Shown here one piece after another: positions 16,820-25,625 of a stretch of DNA of 64,000 nucleotides (position 1 is its first letter; each line of letters opens with the position of its first letter). This DNA comes from Vulcanimicrobiota bacterium. GTDB lineage: Bacteria; Vulcanimicrobiota; Vulcanimicrobiia; Vulcanimicrobiales; Vulcanimicrobiaceae. The position numbers and the translations under genes were made by a program. The notes beneath the pieces are model-generated. The model saw only the letters and a list, made by a program, of their open reading frames with translations, did not search any database and had not been told where the DNA came from. The stretch spans positions 310,001 through 374,000 of the forward strand of contig DAIDGX010000023.1 of assembly GCA_027452165.1 (NCBI GenBank), read 5' to 3'.

Positions 16820-17379
16820 CGCGATCGCCCGTCGGAGAGAGCGGCCTTTCGCTCACGAACGACACTCTCGACGTCTGCAAGCGGCTGCGCAAGCGCCGCA
16901 AACGGAAGAGCCTCGGCGAGCGTCTGCGCGGTGATCGCGCGCGCTGCTTCGGCCAACGCGCGCGCGCGCGCCACGAGCATCGTATCCACATTCAGCAACG
17001 CCTGCAAGGCCGATGCGCCGTCGTTGCGTACATTCCAAACGGCGTCGAAATCCGGCGCGGTGGCGCCGCGTATCGCGGTCTCGATTTCCGCAAGCGATTG
17101 TTCGAAGGCGCGCATCTCACGCAGTTTCTTGCTCACCTCAGGCTTCGGGAACGGGTTTTCGCGCGTCGGCTCGCCCGCGGCGCTATTCCACCATCCCGAG
17201 ATCGCGGAGCTGACACATTCTTTAGCATCGAGCACATAACGGCTTGCGGCGCTGCGCACGGCAAGGTCGTCGCTACGCAAGCGCGCGCGATCGGTATAGC
17301 CGCTGAAATTGACCGAGCCGAGGAGGGCGCCGAGCTCGCGCTCGAAGCCCCCTTCGATCTCTTGCATGCGGCGATCCAT
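16816..17379 (-). CDS. Helical protein of unknown function, coupled to the SPFH gene
   Basis: 187 residues, largely alpha-helical and charged, with heptad-like stretches near 85-100 and 140-180; no signal peptide or membrane segment. The ATG overlaps the SPFH gene stop (TAATG), so it is translationally coupled and likely works with that protein. No family recognised. Confidence 0.65.
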   Translation of the reverse strand: MDRRMQEIEGGFERELGALLGSVNFSGYTDRARLRSDDLAVRSAASRYVLDAKECVSSAISGWWNSAAGEPTRENPFPKPEVSKKLREMRAFEQSLAEIETAIRGATAPDFDAVWNVRNDGASALQALLNVDTMLVARARALAEAARAITAQTLAEALPFAALAQPLADVESVVRERKAALSDGRSR

Positions 17380-18239
17380 TACACCGGTTCCGCCGGACGC
17401 TTACCGTTGCCGCCCTGTCCCGCACCGCTACCCAACGGCACGTTCACAAGCGGTGAGGAGCCGCTGATGTTAAAGCCCTCGCCGCACGCCATATTCGGCG
17501 CACTGATCACGCCGCGCTTGGCCATCTCGAGCGCGCAGAAATAGCGCACCGCCTCAAGTTCCGAAAGACCGAATGCCTTGAGCGAGATGAGCGACTTCAT
17601 CAACTCATCCGATGGTCGCACGAGCACCTTCACGCTGTTGAGCTGAATACCGTACTCTTTGAGGAACGCGGCAAGCTTGTCGTGCACGGCTTCGGTGATC
17701 TCTTGGATCTTTTCGTTTACTTGCTCGAGCGGTGTGCACTGCACGATTTGGTTGATCGCCTGCTCGATCACGGGTCCCGCGTAGGCGTTCACGTTATCGG
17801 TCGTGATGAAGTGACCAGCGTACGGCATATGTTGTACCACCTTCACCGCATCGTCGGTGGTATCAACGTGGATGTAGTAATCGACGCTGTACTCCATCTC
17901 GGCCATCTCTTTCGAGAGTGCCTGCCCCTGCGTCGTGCATACGAGCTTGGCGCGATTCAGATAGATCGCCTCGTACTGCCAGGGGTTCTGTCCGCCGTAG
18001 AACGCCGTCTGAATCGACCCGAAGAGTGGATGTTGCGGCGTCTCGACCTGATACTGGCCGGTCTCGTACACGTTCAGGATCGCACCGCGCGATTTCAGGA
18101 CGCAAAAATGATTGCTCTCGACGGTGAGCAGCGTGCCGTTCGCGATCCCGTCCGATGGGACGTGGAAGAGCAGCACGGTAGGCCCCATGACCTCCTTGCC
18201 TTCGTTGCTCAGGGTTGAAACGACGTTGCGAAGCGCCAC
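17379..18239 (-). CDS. SPFH/Band 7-like protein (YdjI/virion-core-protein type)
   Basis: 286-residue protein of the SPFH superfamily in the cytosolic subgroup that includes Bacillus YdjI. Recognisable parts are the N-terminal strand set (PTVLLFHVPSDGIANGTLLTVESNHFCVLKSRG), the core with YSVDYYIHVDTTDDAVKVVQHM, and the helical segment IQEITEAVHDKLAAFLKEYGIQL before SVKVLVRPSDELMKSL. The C-terminus is Gly/Pro-rich and likely disordered. GTG 18239 is preceded by aaggag. Such proteins form membrane-associated scaffolds, often under envelope or phage-shock stress; the specific job here is unknown. Confidence 0.8.
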   Translation of the reverse strand: MALRNVVSTLSNEGKEVMGPTVLLFHVPSDGIANGTLLTVESNHFCVLKSRGAILNVYETGQYQVETPQHPLFGSIQTAFYGGQNPWQYEAIYLNRAKLVCTTQGQALSKEMAEMEYSVDYYIHVDTTDDAVKVVQHMPYAGHFITTDNVNAYAGPVIEQAINQIVQCTPLEQVNEKIQEITEAVHDKLAAFLKEYGIQLNSVKVLVRPSDELMKSLISLKAFGLSELEAVRYFCALEMAKRGVISAPNMACGEGFNISGSSPLVNVPLGSGAGQGGNGKRPAEPV

Positions 18240-18295
18240 GAAATTCTCCTTACGATTACGATGTCACGTGAAAATGATACGAGGTCCAGCATAGA

Positions 18296-18324
18296 GTATC
18301 GAGTTGGTACGTAAAAGTTACAAA
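18296..18324 (-). promoter_or_regulatory. Candidate promoter for the SPFH operon
   Basis: On the minus strand TTGTAA (18324-18319) and GATACT (18301-18296) are spaced by 17 bases, a plausible sigma70-type pair about 57 bases before the GTG start. Both hexamers deviate from consensus at two positions. Confidence 0.35.
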
Positions 18325-18405
18325 CGCTCAAAAGCCGAGAAACTATCATAGCCGCTACCAGGGAGCCGCATCCGCCAGCCCGGCAAGCGTGTCGTATCGT
18401 ACATC

Positions 18406-18720
18406 ATGCACGTACGCATTATCGATAAAGCCTCCGGCGCCGTACTCGCCGATGCACACGACGCCCAGGTTCAAAAAGTGGAGGGGAACTGGTACATCGA
18501 TCCCACCGCCGTCAACCCCAACCTGCAACTCACCGCGCACGACTACACGTGCCCGTATAAGGGCACGTGCTACTATGCCGACTTCGTAAACGGCGCGGCG
18601 AGGGTTCCCGATGTCGCGTGGGTGTACGGCGAGCCCAAGGCCGGCTGGGAGCACATCAAAGGGCGTTTTGGATTCTATGCTGGCGACGCCAAGAAGACCC
18701 GAGACGAGGTATCCGAGTAA
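18406..18720 (+). CDS. DUF427 domain protein
   Basis: 104-residue protein filling the whole DUF427 fold: HVRIIDKASGAVLADAHDAQ at the N-terminus, the conserved Cys-containing core YTCPYKGTCYYADF, and VAWVYGEPKAGWEHIKGRFGFYAG at the C-terminus. The biochemical function of the family is not established. It is monocistronic, divergent from the SPFH operon and convergent with the secreted protein gene downstream. Confidence 0.85.
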   Translation: MHVRIIDKASGAVLADAHDAQVQKVEGNWYIDPTAVNPNLQLTAHDYTCPYKGTCYYADFVNGAARVPDVAWVYGEPKAGWEHIKGRFGFYAGDAKKTRDEVSE

Positions 18721-18729
18721 GCCGCCGCC

Positions 18730-19416
18730 CTAGTGCCAGTACGAGATTCCGATATACGGTCCGTTAAAGCCGGAATCGGTGGCAGCGGCATTGCGCGCAA
18801 ACCACGTCTCGCTCGAAAAGCCGATGCGTAGGTTCCATGGCCCGACGAGATTTGGGCGTAGGTTGATGCCGACGTCGGCACGCAGCACGCCGTAGGTACC
18901 GTTGCCGAGATCGGGGCCGTGGAGGCTCGGGTAGTACCACGCACTGTAGTACACCGAGCGCGGCATGTAGTAGTTCGCCCATCGATCGACGCCGACACCG
19001 AAGCCGCGTAGATTGTATGTGCTCGTATAATCGTACACGGGGTTATACGAAAAGTATCCCACGCCAACGCCGGTCGGAAGGTCCGGGCGCCCCAACTCCA
19101 CGTCGAACTCGTCGTCGAACTGGTCGTAATCGAAATTCCAGCGCGGGCCACCCGCCGCCGCGTAATGCGACGTGAGGCGCTCCCATTGCAGGCTGTTCGC
19201 AAAGCGGGCTCGCGGCGTTGCTTGAAACTCGTAGCGGGCACCGAGCTGCGTCAGGGTGCCGTGGCCGCCGATCCACTGATTGCCCGAGGTGACGATCGGC
19301 GCCCCCTCGATGTCGAGCGTTAGGTGGTTGGGTTCCGGGGGCGGGGTCTGGAGCGGCACGACGGGAGCGGGCGTCGGGTGTGCCAGGGCGAGCATCAGCG
19401 TAAGAGCTACCAACAT
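18730..19416 (-). CDS. Secreted beta-rich protein, possibly an outer-membrane barrel
   Basis: 228 residues with a short signal peptide (about 1-14) followed by a proline-rich linker (15-30). The rest alternates polar and aromatic residues (GARYEFQATPRARFANSLQW, WNFDYDQFDDEFDVELG, VGVGYFSYNPVYDYTST, NLRIGFSSETWFARN) and ends in YIGISYWH, a pattern typical of beta-barrel strands. It is too short for a large porin and could be an 8-stranded barrel. It lies 12 bases downstream of the response regulator gene on the same strand. Confidence 0.6.
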   Translation of the reverse strand: MLVALTLMLALAHPTPAPVVPLQTPPPEPNHLTLDIEGAPIVTSGNQWIGGHGTLTQLGARYEFQATPRARFANSLQWERLTSHYAAAGGPRWNFDYDQFDDEFDVELGRPDLPTGVGVGYFSYNPVYDYTSTYNLRGFGVGVDRWANYYMPRSVYYSAWYYPSLHGPDLGNGTYGVLRADVGINLRPNLVGPWNLRIGFSSETWFARNAAATDSGFNGPYIGISYWH

Positions 19417-19428
19417 CGAGTCCCCGAT

Positions 19429-20115
19429 TCAATCGGTGCGGGCGGTATATCCCACTCTTCGGATCGTTCGAATCAACGGTTTATCGCCGCGATCTCCCAA
19501 CTTCGAACGCAGGTATGAAATATATGTCTCCACGACGTTCGGCTCCACCTCGGCATCTCGCCCCCACACGCGGTCGAGCAACTGCTCCCGTGTAAAGACC
19601 CGGCCGGGTTCGCGTAACAACGTCGCCAACAGATCGAACTCGCGCGTGGTGAGCGTCACGGTCTGCGCGCCGCGCTCAACTGCGCGCGTGGCAACGTCCA
19701 TCACGATATCGGCGTAGCGGATCATATCGCGCTGCGCCAGTTGCGGACGGCGAAGCTGCGAACGCAACCGCGCCGCAATCTCACCCAAGTCGAAGGGCTT
19801 CGCCACGTAATCTTCCGCGCCGGCGGTCAAGGCGGCGATCTTATCTTGCGTGTCGGTGCGCGCCGAGAGCATGACGATCGGCGCTTCCGTGATGCGCCGG
19901 ATCATCGGCACGAGCGAAACCCCGTCGATTTTTGGCATCATCACGTCGAGCACGATGATATCTGGTTGCTCGCGTTCCAAAGTTGCAAGCGCCTGAACGC
20001 CGTCGCTTGAGCTCGTCACCACGAAGCCGTGCTGCGCGAGGCCGATCTCGAGCATCTCGCGCATATTCGGCTCGTCGTCGATCACGAGCACCGTGGGTTT
20101 ACCGAGATTCGGCAT
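19429..20115 (-). CDS. OmpR/PhoB-family response regulator
   Basis: 228-residue transcription regulator. The receiver domain has acidic residues Asp13/Asp14, phospho-acceptor Asp57 (IIVLDVMM) and Lys106 (KPFD). The C-terminal winged helix (about 135-225) has TREFDLLATLLREPGRVFTREQLLDRVWG and YISYLRSKLGD. ATG 20115 was preferred over 20127 because aggag lies 5 bases upstream of it. It overlaps the 3' end of the sensor kinase gene on the same strand, forming a two-component pair. Confidence 0.93.
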   Translation of the reverse strand: MPNLGKPTVLVIDDEPNMREMLEIGLAQHGFVVTSSSDGVQALATLEREQPDIIVLDVMMPKIDGVSLVPMIRRITEAPIVMLSARTDTQDKIAALTAGAEDYVAKPFDLGEIAARLRSQLRRPQLAQRDMIRYADIVMDVATRAVERGAQTVTLTTREFDLLATLLREPGRVFTREQLLDRVWGRDAEVEPNVVETYISYLRSKLGDRGDKPLIRTIRRVGYTARTD

Positions 20116-21352
20116 GTAACTCCTCATCGGCCGGCGGGAATCGCAAGGTAAAGACGGTCGCGCCGGGTGCGCTCGCGAGCGTCACCTCGCCGTTCCAGCG
20201 ATCGGCGACGCGTTTGACGATCGCAAGCCCGAGCCCGAGCCCCTCGGCGCCACTGCGGTCGCGCGACCGGTAGAATCGCTCGAAGACGGCATCACGTTCG
20301 TCCGGCGCAATACCCGGTCCGCTATCGGAGACCGCGATCGTCGCGCGCCCTTCGTTCATGCTCACCCGCACGTCGATCGGCGAACCAGGCGCGTACTTCA
20401 CCGCGTTTTCGATCAAGTTGCCGACCGCCGCGCTTAAATCGTCGCCGTCGATGACGATGCTCGTAGAATGATCGCAACGCAACCGGACCGTGCGCTCCGG
20501 AAAGCGCCGCTGCGCCGTTGCCACGATCTCACCGGCCGCCTCGCCCACGTCGAGCAGACGCGGTACGCTCACCGGTGAATTCAAGCGCGCGAGCGTGAGC
20601 ATCTTCTCCACCAGCACCCGCATGCGCGCGGTCTCGGCACGCATGCCTTCGATCACCCGCTCGTCGATCGCTGCGGCGGCTTCACTCGAGCGTAGAATAT
20701 CCACATAACCGCTTACGATCGTGAGCGGGGTCCGCAACTCGTGCCCCGTCTCGGCAAGAAAGCGTTGATAGCGCTCCGCGGCGTGACGGCGCTCTTCGAG
20801 ATTTGCGAGCAGGGCGCTACGCTCGCTGCCAGCGCGCAAAGCTGCTCGACGCACGACGATGACTCCGAAGAGGATGAGGCACAGCGAGGCGACGCCCACG
20901 TCTATCGCAAGAAAGCGGGCGAGTTGCGGGCCAAACGGCACGAACGTGATCGTTGTATCGCCGTCGATGATATTAACGGGTCGCATGTGCGCAAGCTGCA
21001 GCGCGAGGACCACGAGCGGCGGACGCGGGCGCAGGCGCGGCCCGGCGCCCGCACCCGGCGGATTGAGACCCGGCATCGCCGCAGGGTGCGTGCCGATCGC
21101 GGTGCCGAACGCGTCGATCACCGTCGCGTCGGCGCCGCGGAAAATGATGACGTGCAGATCGGGCCGTGCGAGCGCCGAGATCATCCGCTCGTCAGCATGG
21201 GCGTGCGCCGCAATCAACGTTCGCGCAACCGCAGCCTGAGCGGCGATCTCGGAGCGGATGAGGTGTAGGCGAACGTGCCACGCGATAACGCCGCCAGCGA
21301 TCACCACAACGATCGCAAGCGCCAGCCCGGCAACGGCTCGTCGCATCATCAC
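20099..21352 (-). CDS. Sensor histidine kinase
   Basis: 417-residue membrane kinase paired with the downstream regulator. TM1 is about 6-26 and TM2 about 147-168, bounding a periplasmic sensor with a Pro/Gly/Arg-rich loop (about 95-112). The DHp helix has phospho-His204 in ETGHELRTPL. The ATPase domain has the N box GNLIENAVKYAPG, DSGPGI, ERFYRS and GLGLGLAIV. No clear HAMP motif lies between TM2 and the DHp helix. The signal is unknown. Confidence 0.93.
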   Translation of the reverse strand: MMMRRAVAGLALAIVVVIAGGVIAWHVRLHLIRSEIAAQAAVARTLIAAHAHADERMISALARPDLHVIIFRGADATVIDAFGTAIGTHPAAMPGLNPPGAGAGPRLRPRPPLVVLALQLAHMRPVNIIDGDTTITFVPFGPQLARFLAIDVGVASLCLILFGVIVVRRAALRAGSERSALLANLEERRHAAERYQRFLAETGHELRTPLTIVSGYVDILRSSEAAAAIDERVIEGMRAETARMRVLVEKMLTLARLNSPVSVPRLLDVGEAAGEIVATAQRRFPERTVRLRCDHSTSIVIDGDDLSAAVGNLIENAVKYAPGSPIDVRVSMNEGRATIAVSDSGPGIAPDERDAVFERFYRSRDRSGAEGLGLGLAIVKRVADRWNGEVTLASAPGATVFTLRFPPADEELHAESR

Positions 21353-21461
21353 CCTCGATTTTCGGGCGTGGCCTTAAGCGAGCCTGTGATCGCTCTCAAG
21401 CACGGCCGATCCATCGCGAGCTAGCATGCGTCATCACCAACGCAGGAAGGGAAACCTCACG

Positions 21462-22463
21462 ATGCACGCACGTTCCCGTCTCGTCGCCCTCACGCTCGCC
21501 GCCTCGTTCGCGCTCAGCGCGTGTGGTGCCGGCGCCGGATCGACAAGCTCAAATCTTCCCGCCGTTGCCACGTCGGCAACGCCAAGCGCATCTGGAACCA
21601 CGGCCTCCGCCGGGCCCTTCTCGTGCCCGAACGCCCAAACGTCCTCCGGTCCGCTCGACTGCACGAAACTGCCGCTCGGCGACCTGAAATTCTCCACGAC
21701 GGGCCCGCAGCAAGGGTACGTCTATCTCTGCAACACGCCAAGCGGCGCACCCGTGGTCAGCACCGCGCCATGGATCGATGCCGCCGCCGGCACCTGGAAC
21801 CTCACGACCAAGATCGCCGTGCAAGGGAGCGTATCGTATCCCGGTACGTTTTCCGAAACGGTCAACGGTGCAACGCGTACGATCGTCAGTAACGGCGAGC
21901 CCGTCGCCCCCGAAACGACCGGCGTCTTTCCGATTCAGGCGAGCGATCCCGCCTCGCAATACGATCGCAACCCGAACAGCATCGGCGCACAGAGTGACGA
22001 CTTCTCCTTGCCTGCCGATCCAACCGCCGCCGCCGCGCCCGGTTGTCTATCGGGCGGCATGATCGGCATCACCATCACCGGCGTCGCGATCTACGACGCG
22101 TTCGACGCCGCCGGCTACGACGGTGCCGCGCACGAGGTTCAAGATAGCTGCAACGGACACCCGGATCAGTCGAGCACCTATCACATGCACGCGCACATCC
22201 AACAGTGCGTGCATGACGACGGTAGCCCCACGCAAAACTCTTCGCTCTTAGGCTACGCGCTCGACGGTTACGGCATCTACGGGCCGTGGTACAACGGCAA
22301 GATTTTAACCAGCGCCGACCTGGACGAGTGTCACGGCATCACGAGCCCGGTGGAGTGGGACGGAAGGCTCGTCACCATGTACCACTACGTCTCCACCTAC
22401 GATTTTCCGTACACGCTCGCGTGCTATCACGGCACGAAGATCGCGACCGGTCCGAGGGCGTAA
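21462..22463 (+). CDS. YHYH-domain lipoprotein
   Basis: 333-residue exported lipoprotein. ATG 21462 gives a signal peptide with lipobox ALSAC; aggaaggg lies about 15 bases upstream. The mature protein carries the YHYH-domain pattern: STYHMHAHIQQC, LGYALDGYGIYGPWYNG, DLDECHG and YHYVSTYDFPYTLACYHG. The His and Cys clusters suggest metal binding or disulfides, but the family's function is not established. It ends one base before the hemQ stop on the opposite strand. Confidence 0.85.
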   Translation: MHARSRLVALTLAASFALSACGAGAGSTSSNLPAVATSATPSASGTTASAGPFSCPNAQTSSGPLDCTKLPLGDLKFSTTGPQQGYVYLCNTPSGAPVVSTAPWIDAAAGTWNLTTKIAVQGSVSYPGTFSETVNGATRTIVSNGEPVAPETTGVFPIQASDPASQYDRNPNSIGAQSDDFSLPADPTAAAAPGCLSGGMIGITITGVAIYDAFDAAGYDGAAHEVQDSCNGHPDQSSTYHMHAHIQQCVHDDGSPTQNSSLLGYALDGYGIYGPWYNGKILTSADLDECHGITSPVEWDGRLVTMYHYVSTYDFPYTLACYHGTKIATGPRA

Positions 22464-22464
22464 C

Positions 22465-23310
22465 TCAGTCGACGCGTAGGTGCGGCAGGTTCTCGCCGTC
22501 GAGAAATACGGGAAACTCGCTCGGCGAGAACTGCAGACCGCTCCAAAACGGACCGAACTCGCCGTACCGCGCGCTCGCTTCATCGAAACGCATTTCATAC
22601 ACGAGCTTCTTGAATACGAGCGGGTCGTCGGCATAGAGATCGACGCCCCACTCGTAGTCGTCGAAGCCGATCGACCCCGAGATCACCTGCGTCACGGCAC
22701 CGTGGTAGGTGCGCCCCACCTTCCCGTGCTCGGTCATAAGTTTCGCGCGCTCGGCAAACGGCAGCATGAACCAGTTGTCCGCGCCGTCGCGTTTTTTGTT
22801 CATCGGATAGAAACACGCGTAGCGTCGCTGCGGAATCTTTGCCCAAAGACGCGGGCCCACGTACGGGCTCTCTGCCTGCTTGCGCACCAGGTCATCGAAT
22901 GCAGCGATCCATTCGGGCGAGTTCGGCGTCAAACCAAGCTCGTTTACCTGCGCGTGGATCTTGCCCGTCGCATCATACATACCGAGTTCCAAGACCGACA
23001 CATACGATCCGAGCGGTTGAAGAAATGCGCTCACCGCAAGCTTGTCCAGCAGTGCCTGCGCACGTGCCAAGCCGTCGAACGTGCGCGCGTAGTGCGTCAC
23101 CATCAAATCGCCCTTGTGACCGACCAACTGCGCGAGTCCCACGTCGCCGTCTTGTTCGGCGTGCAGACGCGAGCAGAGTTCCACCGCCGCATCGCTCGCC
23201 TCCTCACGTGAACGCGCGTCGAGTGCGTCCCAGGCGAGACGTTCGAAGGCGAACATGCGGTGGAGTATCCACCAGCCCTCGAGAGATTCCGGAACGTTGG
23301 GATCGCGCAT
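22465..23310 (-). CDS. hemQ: Coproheme decarboxylase HemQ (chlorite dismutase family)
   Basis: 281 residues. Converts coproheme to heme b in the coproporphyrin-dependent heme route used by Gram-positives and several diderm phyla. Diagnostic stretches are SYVSVLELGMYD, the YPMNKKRD motif, and RTYHGAVTQVISGSIGFDDYEWGVDLYADD with the proximal heme His, followed by FKKLVYEMRFDEASARYGEFGPFW. A chlorite-detoxifying role is unlikely because these features match HemQ. No other heme gene lies nearby. The start ATG 23310 matches the family length. Confidence 0.92.
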   Translation of the reverse strand: MRDPNVPESLEGWWILHRMFAFERLAWDALDARSREEASDAAVELCSRLHAEQDGDVGLAQLVGHKGDLMVTHYARTFDGLARAQALLDKLAVSAFLQPLGSYVSVLELGMYDATGKIHAQVNELGLTPNSPEWIAAFDDLVRKQAESPYVGPRLWAKIPQRRYACFYPMNKKRDGADNWFMLPFAERAKLMTEHGKVGRTYHGAVTQVISGSIGFDDYEWGVDLYADDPLVFKKLVYEMRFDEASARYGEFGPFWSGLQFSPSEFPVFLDGENLPHLRVD

Positions 23311-23315
23311 GATCG

Positions 23316-24299
23316 TTAGGTGTTACTCCCGGGCGAAAGCGCGCGCACGCGGCGCACTTCGGCTTCGACTTCGGCAAGGAGCGCCTCGGGGCGCTCGCGA
23401 TATTTCGGCCACAGTTGCGGCATGTGCGCGATATCGTCGAGCACGCGCGCATACACGGCGTTGACCGGCGTAGCGACGCCGTTCGCGCGACCGGCTGCCG
23501 CAACCGCGCCGTTGAGCACATCCACCTCGGTATGCGGCTTGCCCGCGCGCAGGTCGATCAAAAGCGACGGCGGCTTGGTTCCGCGTCCACGCACGATACG
23601 TCCGGCGAGCATGGTACGCGCAACCGGGCTCGGCAACGTGGTAACGCCGAAAAGTGCGTTGACCGGATAGCGCGGCAGGTCGATCGGCACGATATCGAGC
23701 GCCTTCATCACCGCGCGAACCTCGCGAATCATGCGGATCTCGAGCGTAAAGATCTTTTCGAAGAGCACGAGCCGGTTCGGAAGCACGTTCAGGATCGCGC
23801 AACTGGCGTTTGCGACGACGTTGAGCGCGAGCTTGCTCCACTTGAGCGCGCGCCAGTCCTCGACCACCTTGACGTTCAGCCCGCTGCTCGCGAAGGTGGC
23901 GGTAAGCCAGTTGTACGCGCGGTCGCCGACCGGCGCAAACGCAAGCCCGCCTGCATTTGCGGCGTTGACGCGTCCGTTGCGATCACGATCGACCGGTACC
24001 GTGAGGGCCGCGGCGACAACGCTTGGCGCCCCGAAGGCCTCGGCCAGCTTCTCTTCGTTGCCGACGCCGTTTTGCGGCGTAACGAACACGCATTTCTCCG
24101 GCGTCACGATCGCCTTGCGCAGCGTCGCGATCGCTCCGTCGGTATCGTAGGCTTTCGTTGCGACAATCGCCACGTCGGCGTCGAAGGGCGTCACCTCATC
24201 GAGCGCGCGCGGGGCATACGCCACCTCGACGCCGATCGACTGCAGGCGATCGCCAAGAAACGTGCCGACCGCGCCACGTCCGACGATGTACACCTTCAT
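23316..24299 (-). CDS. Ketopantoate reductase family oxidoreductase (ApbA/PanE)
   Basis: 327-residue NAD(P)-dependent oxidoreductase. The Rossmann motif is at the extreme N-terminus ([17 protein letters not shown]), followed by [14 protein letters not shown], the QNGVGNEE motif and the helical C-terminal domain with [18 protein letters not shown] (catalytic Lys region) and [24 protein letters not shown] 24299 overlaps the dut stop (ATGA), so the two are translationally coupled. It could be PanE of pantothenate synthesis or another 2-hydroxyacid reductase of the family; no other pan gene is nearby. Confidence 0.85.
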   Translation of the reverse strand: MKVYIVGRGAVGTFLGDRLQSIGVEVAYAPRALDEVTPFDADVAIVATKAYDTDGAIATLRKAIVTPEKCVFVTPQNGVGNEEKLAEAFGAPSVVAAALTVPVDRDRNGRVNAANAGGLAFAPVGDRAYNWLTATFASSGLNVKVVEDWRALKWSKLALNVVANASCAILNVLPNRLVLFEKIFTLEIRMIREVRAVMKALDIVPIDLPRYPVNALFGVTTLPSPVARTMLAGRIVRGRGTKPPSLLIDLRAGKPHTEVDVLNGAVAAAGRANGVATPVNAVYARVLDDIAHMPQLWPKYRERPEALLAEVEAEVRRVRALSPGSNT

Positions 24300-24754
24300 G
24301 ACGTGCTCCCCGTACTGCCGAAGCCGCCATCGCCGCGCCGGGTGGCCGGCAGTTCCGCGACCGTTTCGAAGGTCGCCTGGGCGACCGGCGCCACGACGAT
24401 CTGCGCGATGCGGTCGCCACGACGAACGACAAACGGCTCGTTGCCGAGATTCGCCAGAATCACGCCAACCGGGCCGCGATAGTCCGCGTCGATCGTGCCC
24501 GGCGTGTTCAAGCACGTCACGCCGAACTTCAACGCGAGGCCGCTGCGCGGCCGGATCTGCGCTTCATAGCCGGGTGGCAGTGCGATCGCGATGCCGGTAG
24601 GCACGAGCGCGCGCGCTCCCGGCGCGAGCGTGAGATCGTCGCGCACGGCAGCGCAGAGATCGGCGCCTACGGCGAGATCGCTCATGTACGAGGGAAGCGG
24701 CAACCCCTCGCCGTCGGGCAAGCGCTGGAGTGCAACGCGTACGCGTTCAGACAT
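24296..24754 (-). CDS. dut: dUTP diphosphatase
   Basis: 152-residue trimeric dUTPase that hydrolyses dUTP to dUMP, protecting DNA from uracil. All five motifs are present in order: [24 protein letters not shown] with the substrate Asp, RGDRIAQ, and the C-terminal [10 protein letters not shown] arm. It sits 9 bases downstream of nrdR, a sensible pairing with deoxynucleotide metabolism. Confidence 0.95.
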   Translation of the reverse strand: MSERVRVALQRLPDGEGLPLPSYMSDLAVGADLCAAVRDDLTLAPGARALVPTGIAIALPPGYEAQIRPRSGLALKFGVTCLNTPGTIDADYRGPVGVILANLGNEPFVVRRGDRIAQIVVAPVAQATFETVAELPATRRGDGGFGSTGSTS

Positions 24755-24763
24755 ACGGTTGCG

Positions 24764-25240
24764 TCATTTAGCAAGAAGCTGCGCTAACTCTTCCCGGAAA
24801 CTCTCGATGTCACGGAAGGAGCGGTACACGCTCGCGAAGCGGATGTACGCGACGGGGTCGAGGTTCTTGAGCGCCTCCATGAGTTTCTCGCCGACCATCG
24901 TCGCGCTCACCTCGCTTTCACCGCGCGCGAAGAGGTCGCGTTCCAGATCCGCGGCCACCGCCTCCATCTGACTCTCGGAGATGGGGCGCTTCTCGCACGC
25001 TTTACGCAGTCCGCCCAAGATTTTTTCGCGATTGTACTGCTCGCGCCGCCCGTCTTTCTTCACGACGAAGAGGCGCGGCGCTTCCATGCGCTCGTAGGTC
25101 GTAAAGCGATGCTTGCAGCGCGGGTCTAAACACTCGCGCCGGCGGCGAACCACGGTTTCGTCGTCGCGCGAATCGACGACACGCGTCTCGCTCTTGCGAC
25201 AGGTCGGACAGATCAGACGATAACCCTCATGGGTGCCCAC
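24764..25240 (-). CDS. nrdR: Transcriptional repressor NrdR
   Basis: 158 residues; nucleotide-responsive repressor of ribonucleotide reductase genes. The N-terminal zinc ribbon has Cys11, Cys14, Cys37 and Cys42; the second pair is spaced C-x4-C (CLDPRC) rather than the usual C-x2-C. The ATP-cone domain follows (FVVKKDGRREQYNREKILGGLRKACEKRPIS). GTG 25240 is the only plausible start and adds about eight residues before the zinc ribbon; gagga lies 9 bases upstream. It is transcribed from a near-consensus promoter and leads into dut. Confidence 0.93.
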   Translation of the reverse strand: MGTHEGYRLICPTCRKSETRVVDSRDDETVVRRRRECLDPRCKHRFTTYERMEAPRLFVVKKDGRREQYNREKILGGLRKACEKRPISESQMEAVAADLERDLFARGESEVSATMVGEKLMEALKNLDPVAYIRFASVYRSFRDIESFREELAQLLAK

Positions 25241-25257
25241 ATGTTGTGGGTCCTCGT

Positions 25258-25287
25258 ATTATACGGCACTATCCCTAGTAAACGCAA
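25258..25287 (-). promoter_or_regulatory. Promoter of nrdR-dut
   Basis: On the minus strand TTGCGT (25287-25282) and a perfect TATAAT (25263-25258) are separated by 18 bases, placing transcription start about 10 bases before the GTG of nrdR. The -35 element overlaps the T-tract of the terminator of the upstream zinc-ribbon gene. Confidence 0.8.
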
Positions 25288-25309
25288 AAAGGCCGCCCAA
25301 GCGGGCAGC
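25286..25309 (-). terminator. Rho-independent terminator after the zinc-ribbon gene
   Basis: On the minus strand gctgccc pairs with gggcggc around a gctt loop (one G-U pair), followed by ctttttg. It lies 27 bases past the stop of the DUF5679 gene. Confidence 0.8.
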
Positions 25310-25336
25310 CCCCTTACCGAACTTCTGAGCGCGCCC

Positions 25337-25486
25337 TTAGCTGGCGGCGCCGATCTTGAACATCTTGGTACCGCATTCGGGGCACTTGCCCTCGGTCGCG
25401 GGACGGCCATTCTTCATCGTGATTTGGACGGCGTCTTTGATCTGACGCTTCGTCTTGCACTTGACGCAATAGGCTTCTGCTGCCAC
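25337..25486 (-). CDS. DUF5679 zinc-ribbon protein (49 aa)
   Basis: A 49-residue protein: start GTG 25486 with ggagg 8 bases upstream, and Cys pairs at 7/10 (CVKC) and 35/38 (CPEC) that form a zinc ribbon. The core KRQIKDAVQITMKNGRPATEG is typical of DUF5679, small proteins of unknown role often found in GC-rich bacteria. The frame is open far upstream but the strong ribosome site and family length fix this start. It is a stand-alone gene, closed by the terminator before nrdR and divergent from dprA. Confidence 0.85.
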   Translation of the reverse strand: MAAEAYCVKCKTKRQIKDAVQITMKNGRPATEGKCPECGTKMFKIGAAS

Positions 25487-25625
25487 CAGTGGATCCTCCA
25501 GAGCGTGGGCTGGTTCTTCGGGCCGGCCCGGCATGAAACTGCGGGTGGGCCTATTCGGGCGAGGCCCCCTGCCTCCTGGTCGCCTGGGCCTAGAGTGTGT
25601 ACAGCTTTGTCGTGAAGGGCTGGCG

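Noticed and set aside
23415-24482. 355-codon plus-strand frame opposite the ketopantoate-reductase-like gene
   Set aside because: Arginine/histidine-rich with no domain, while the minus strand carries a full Rossmann protein.
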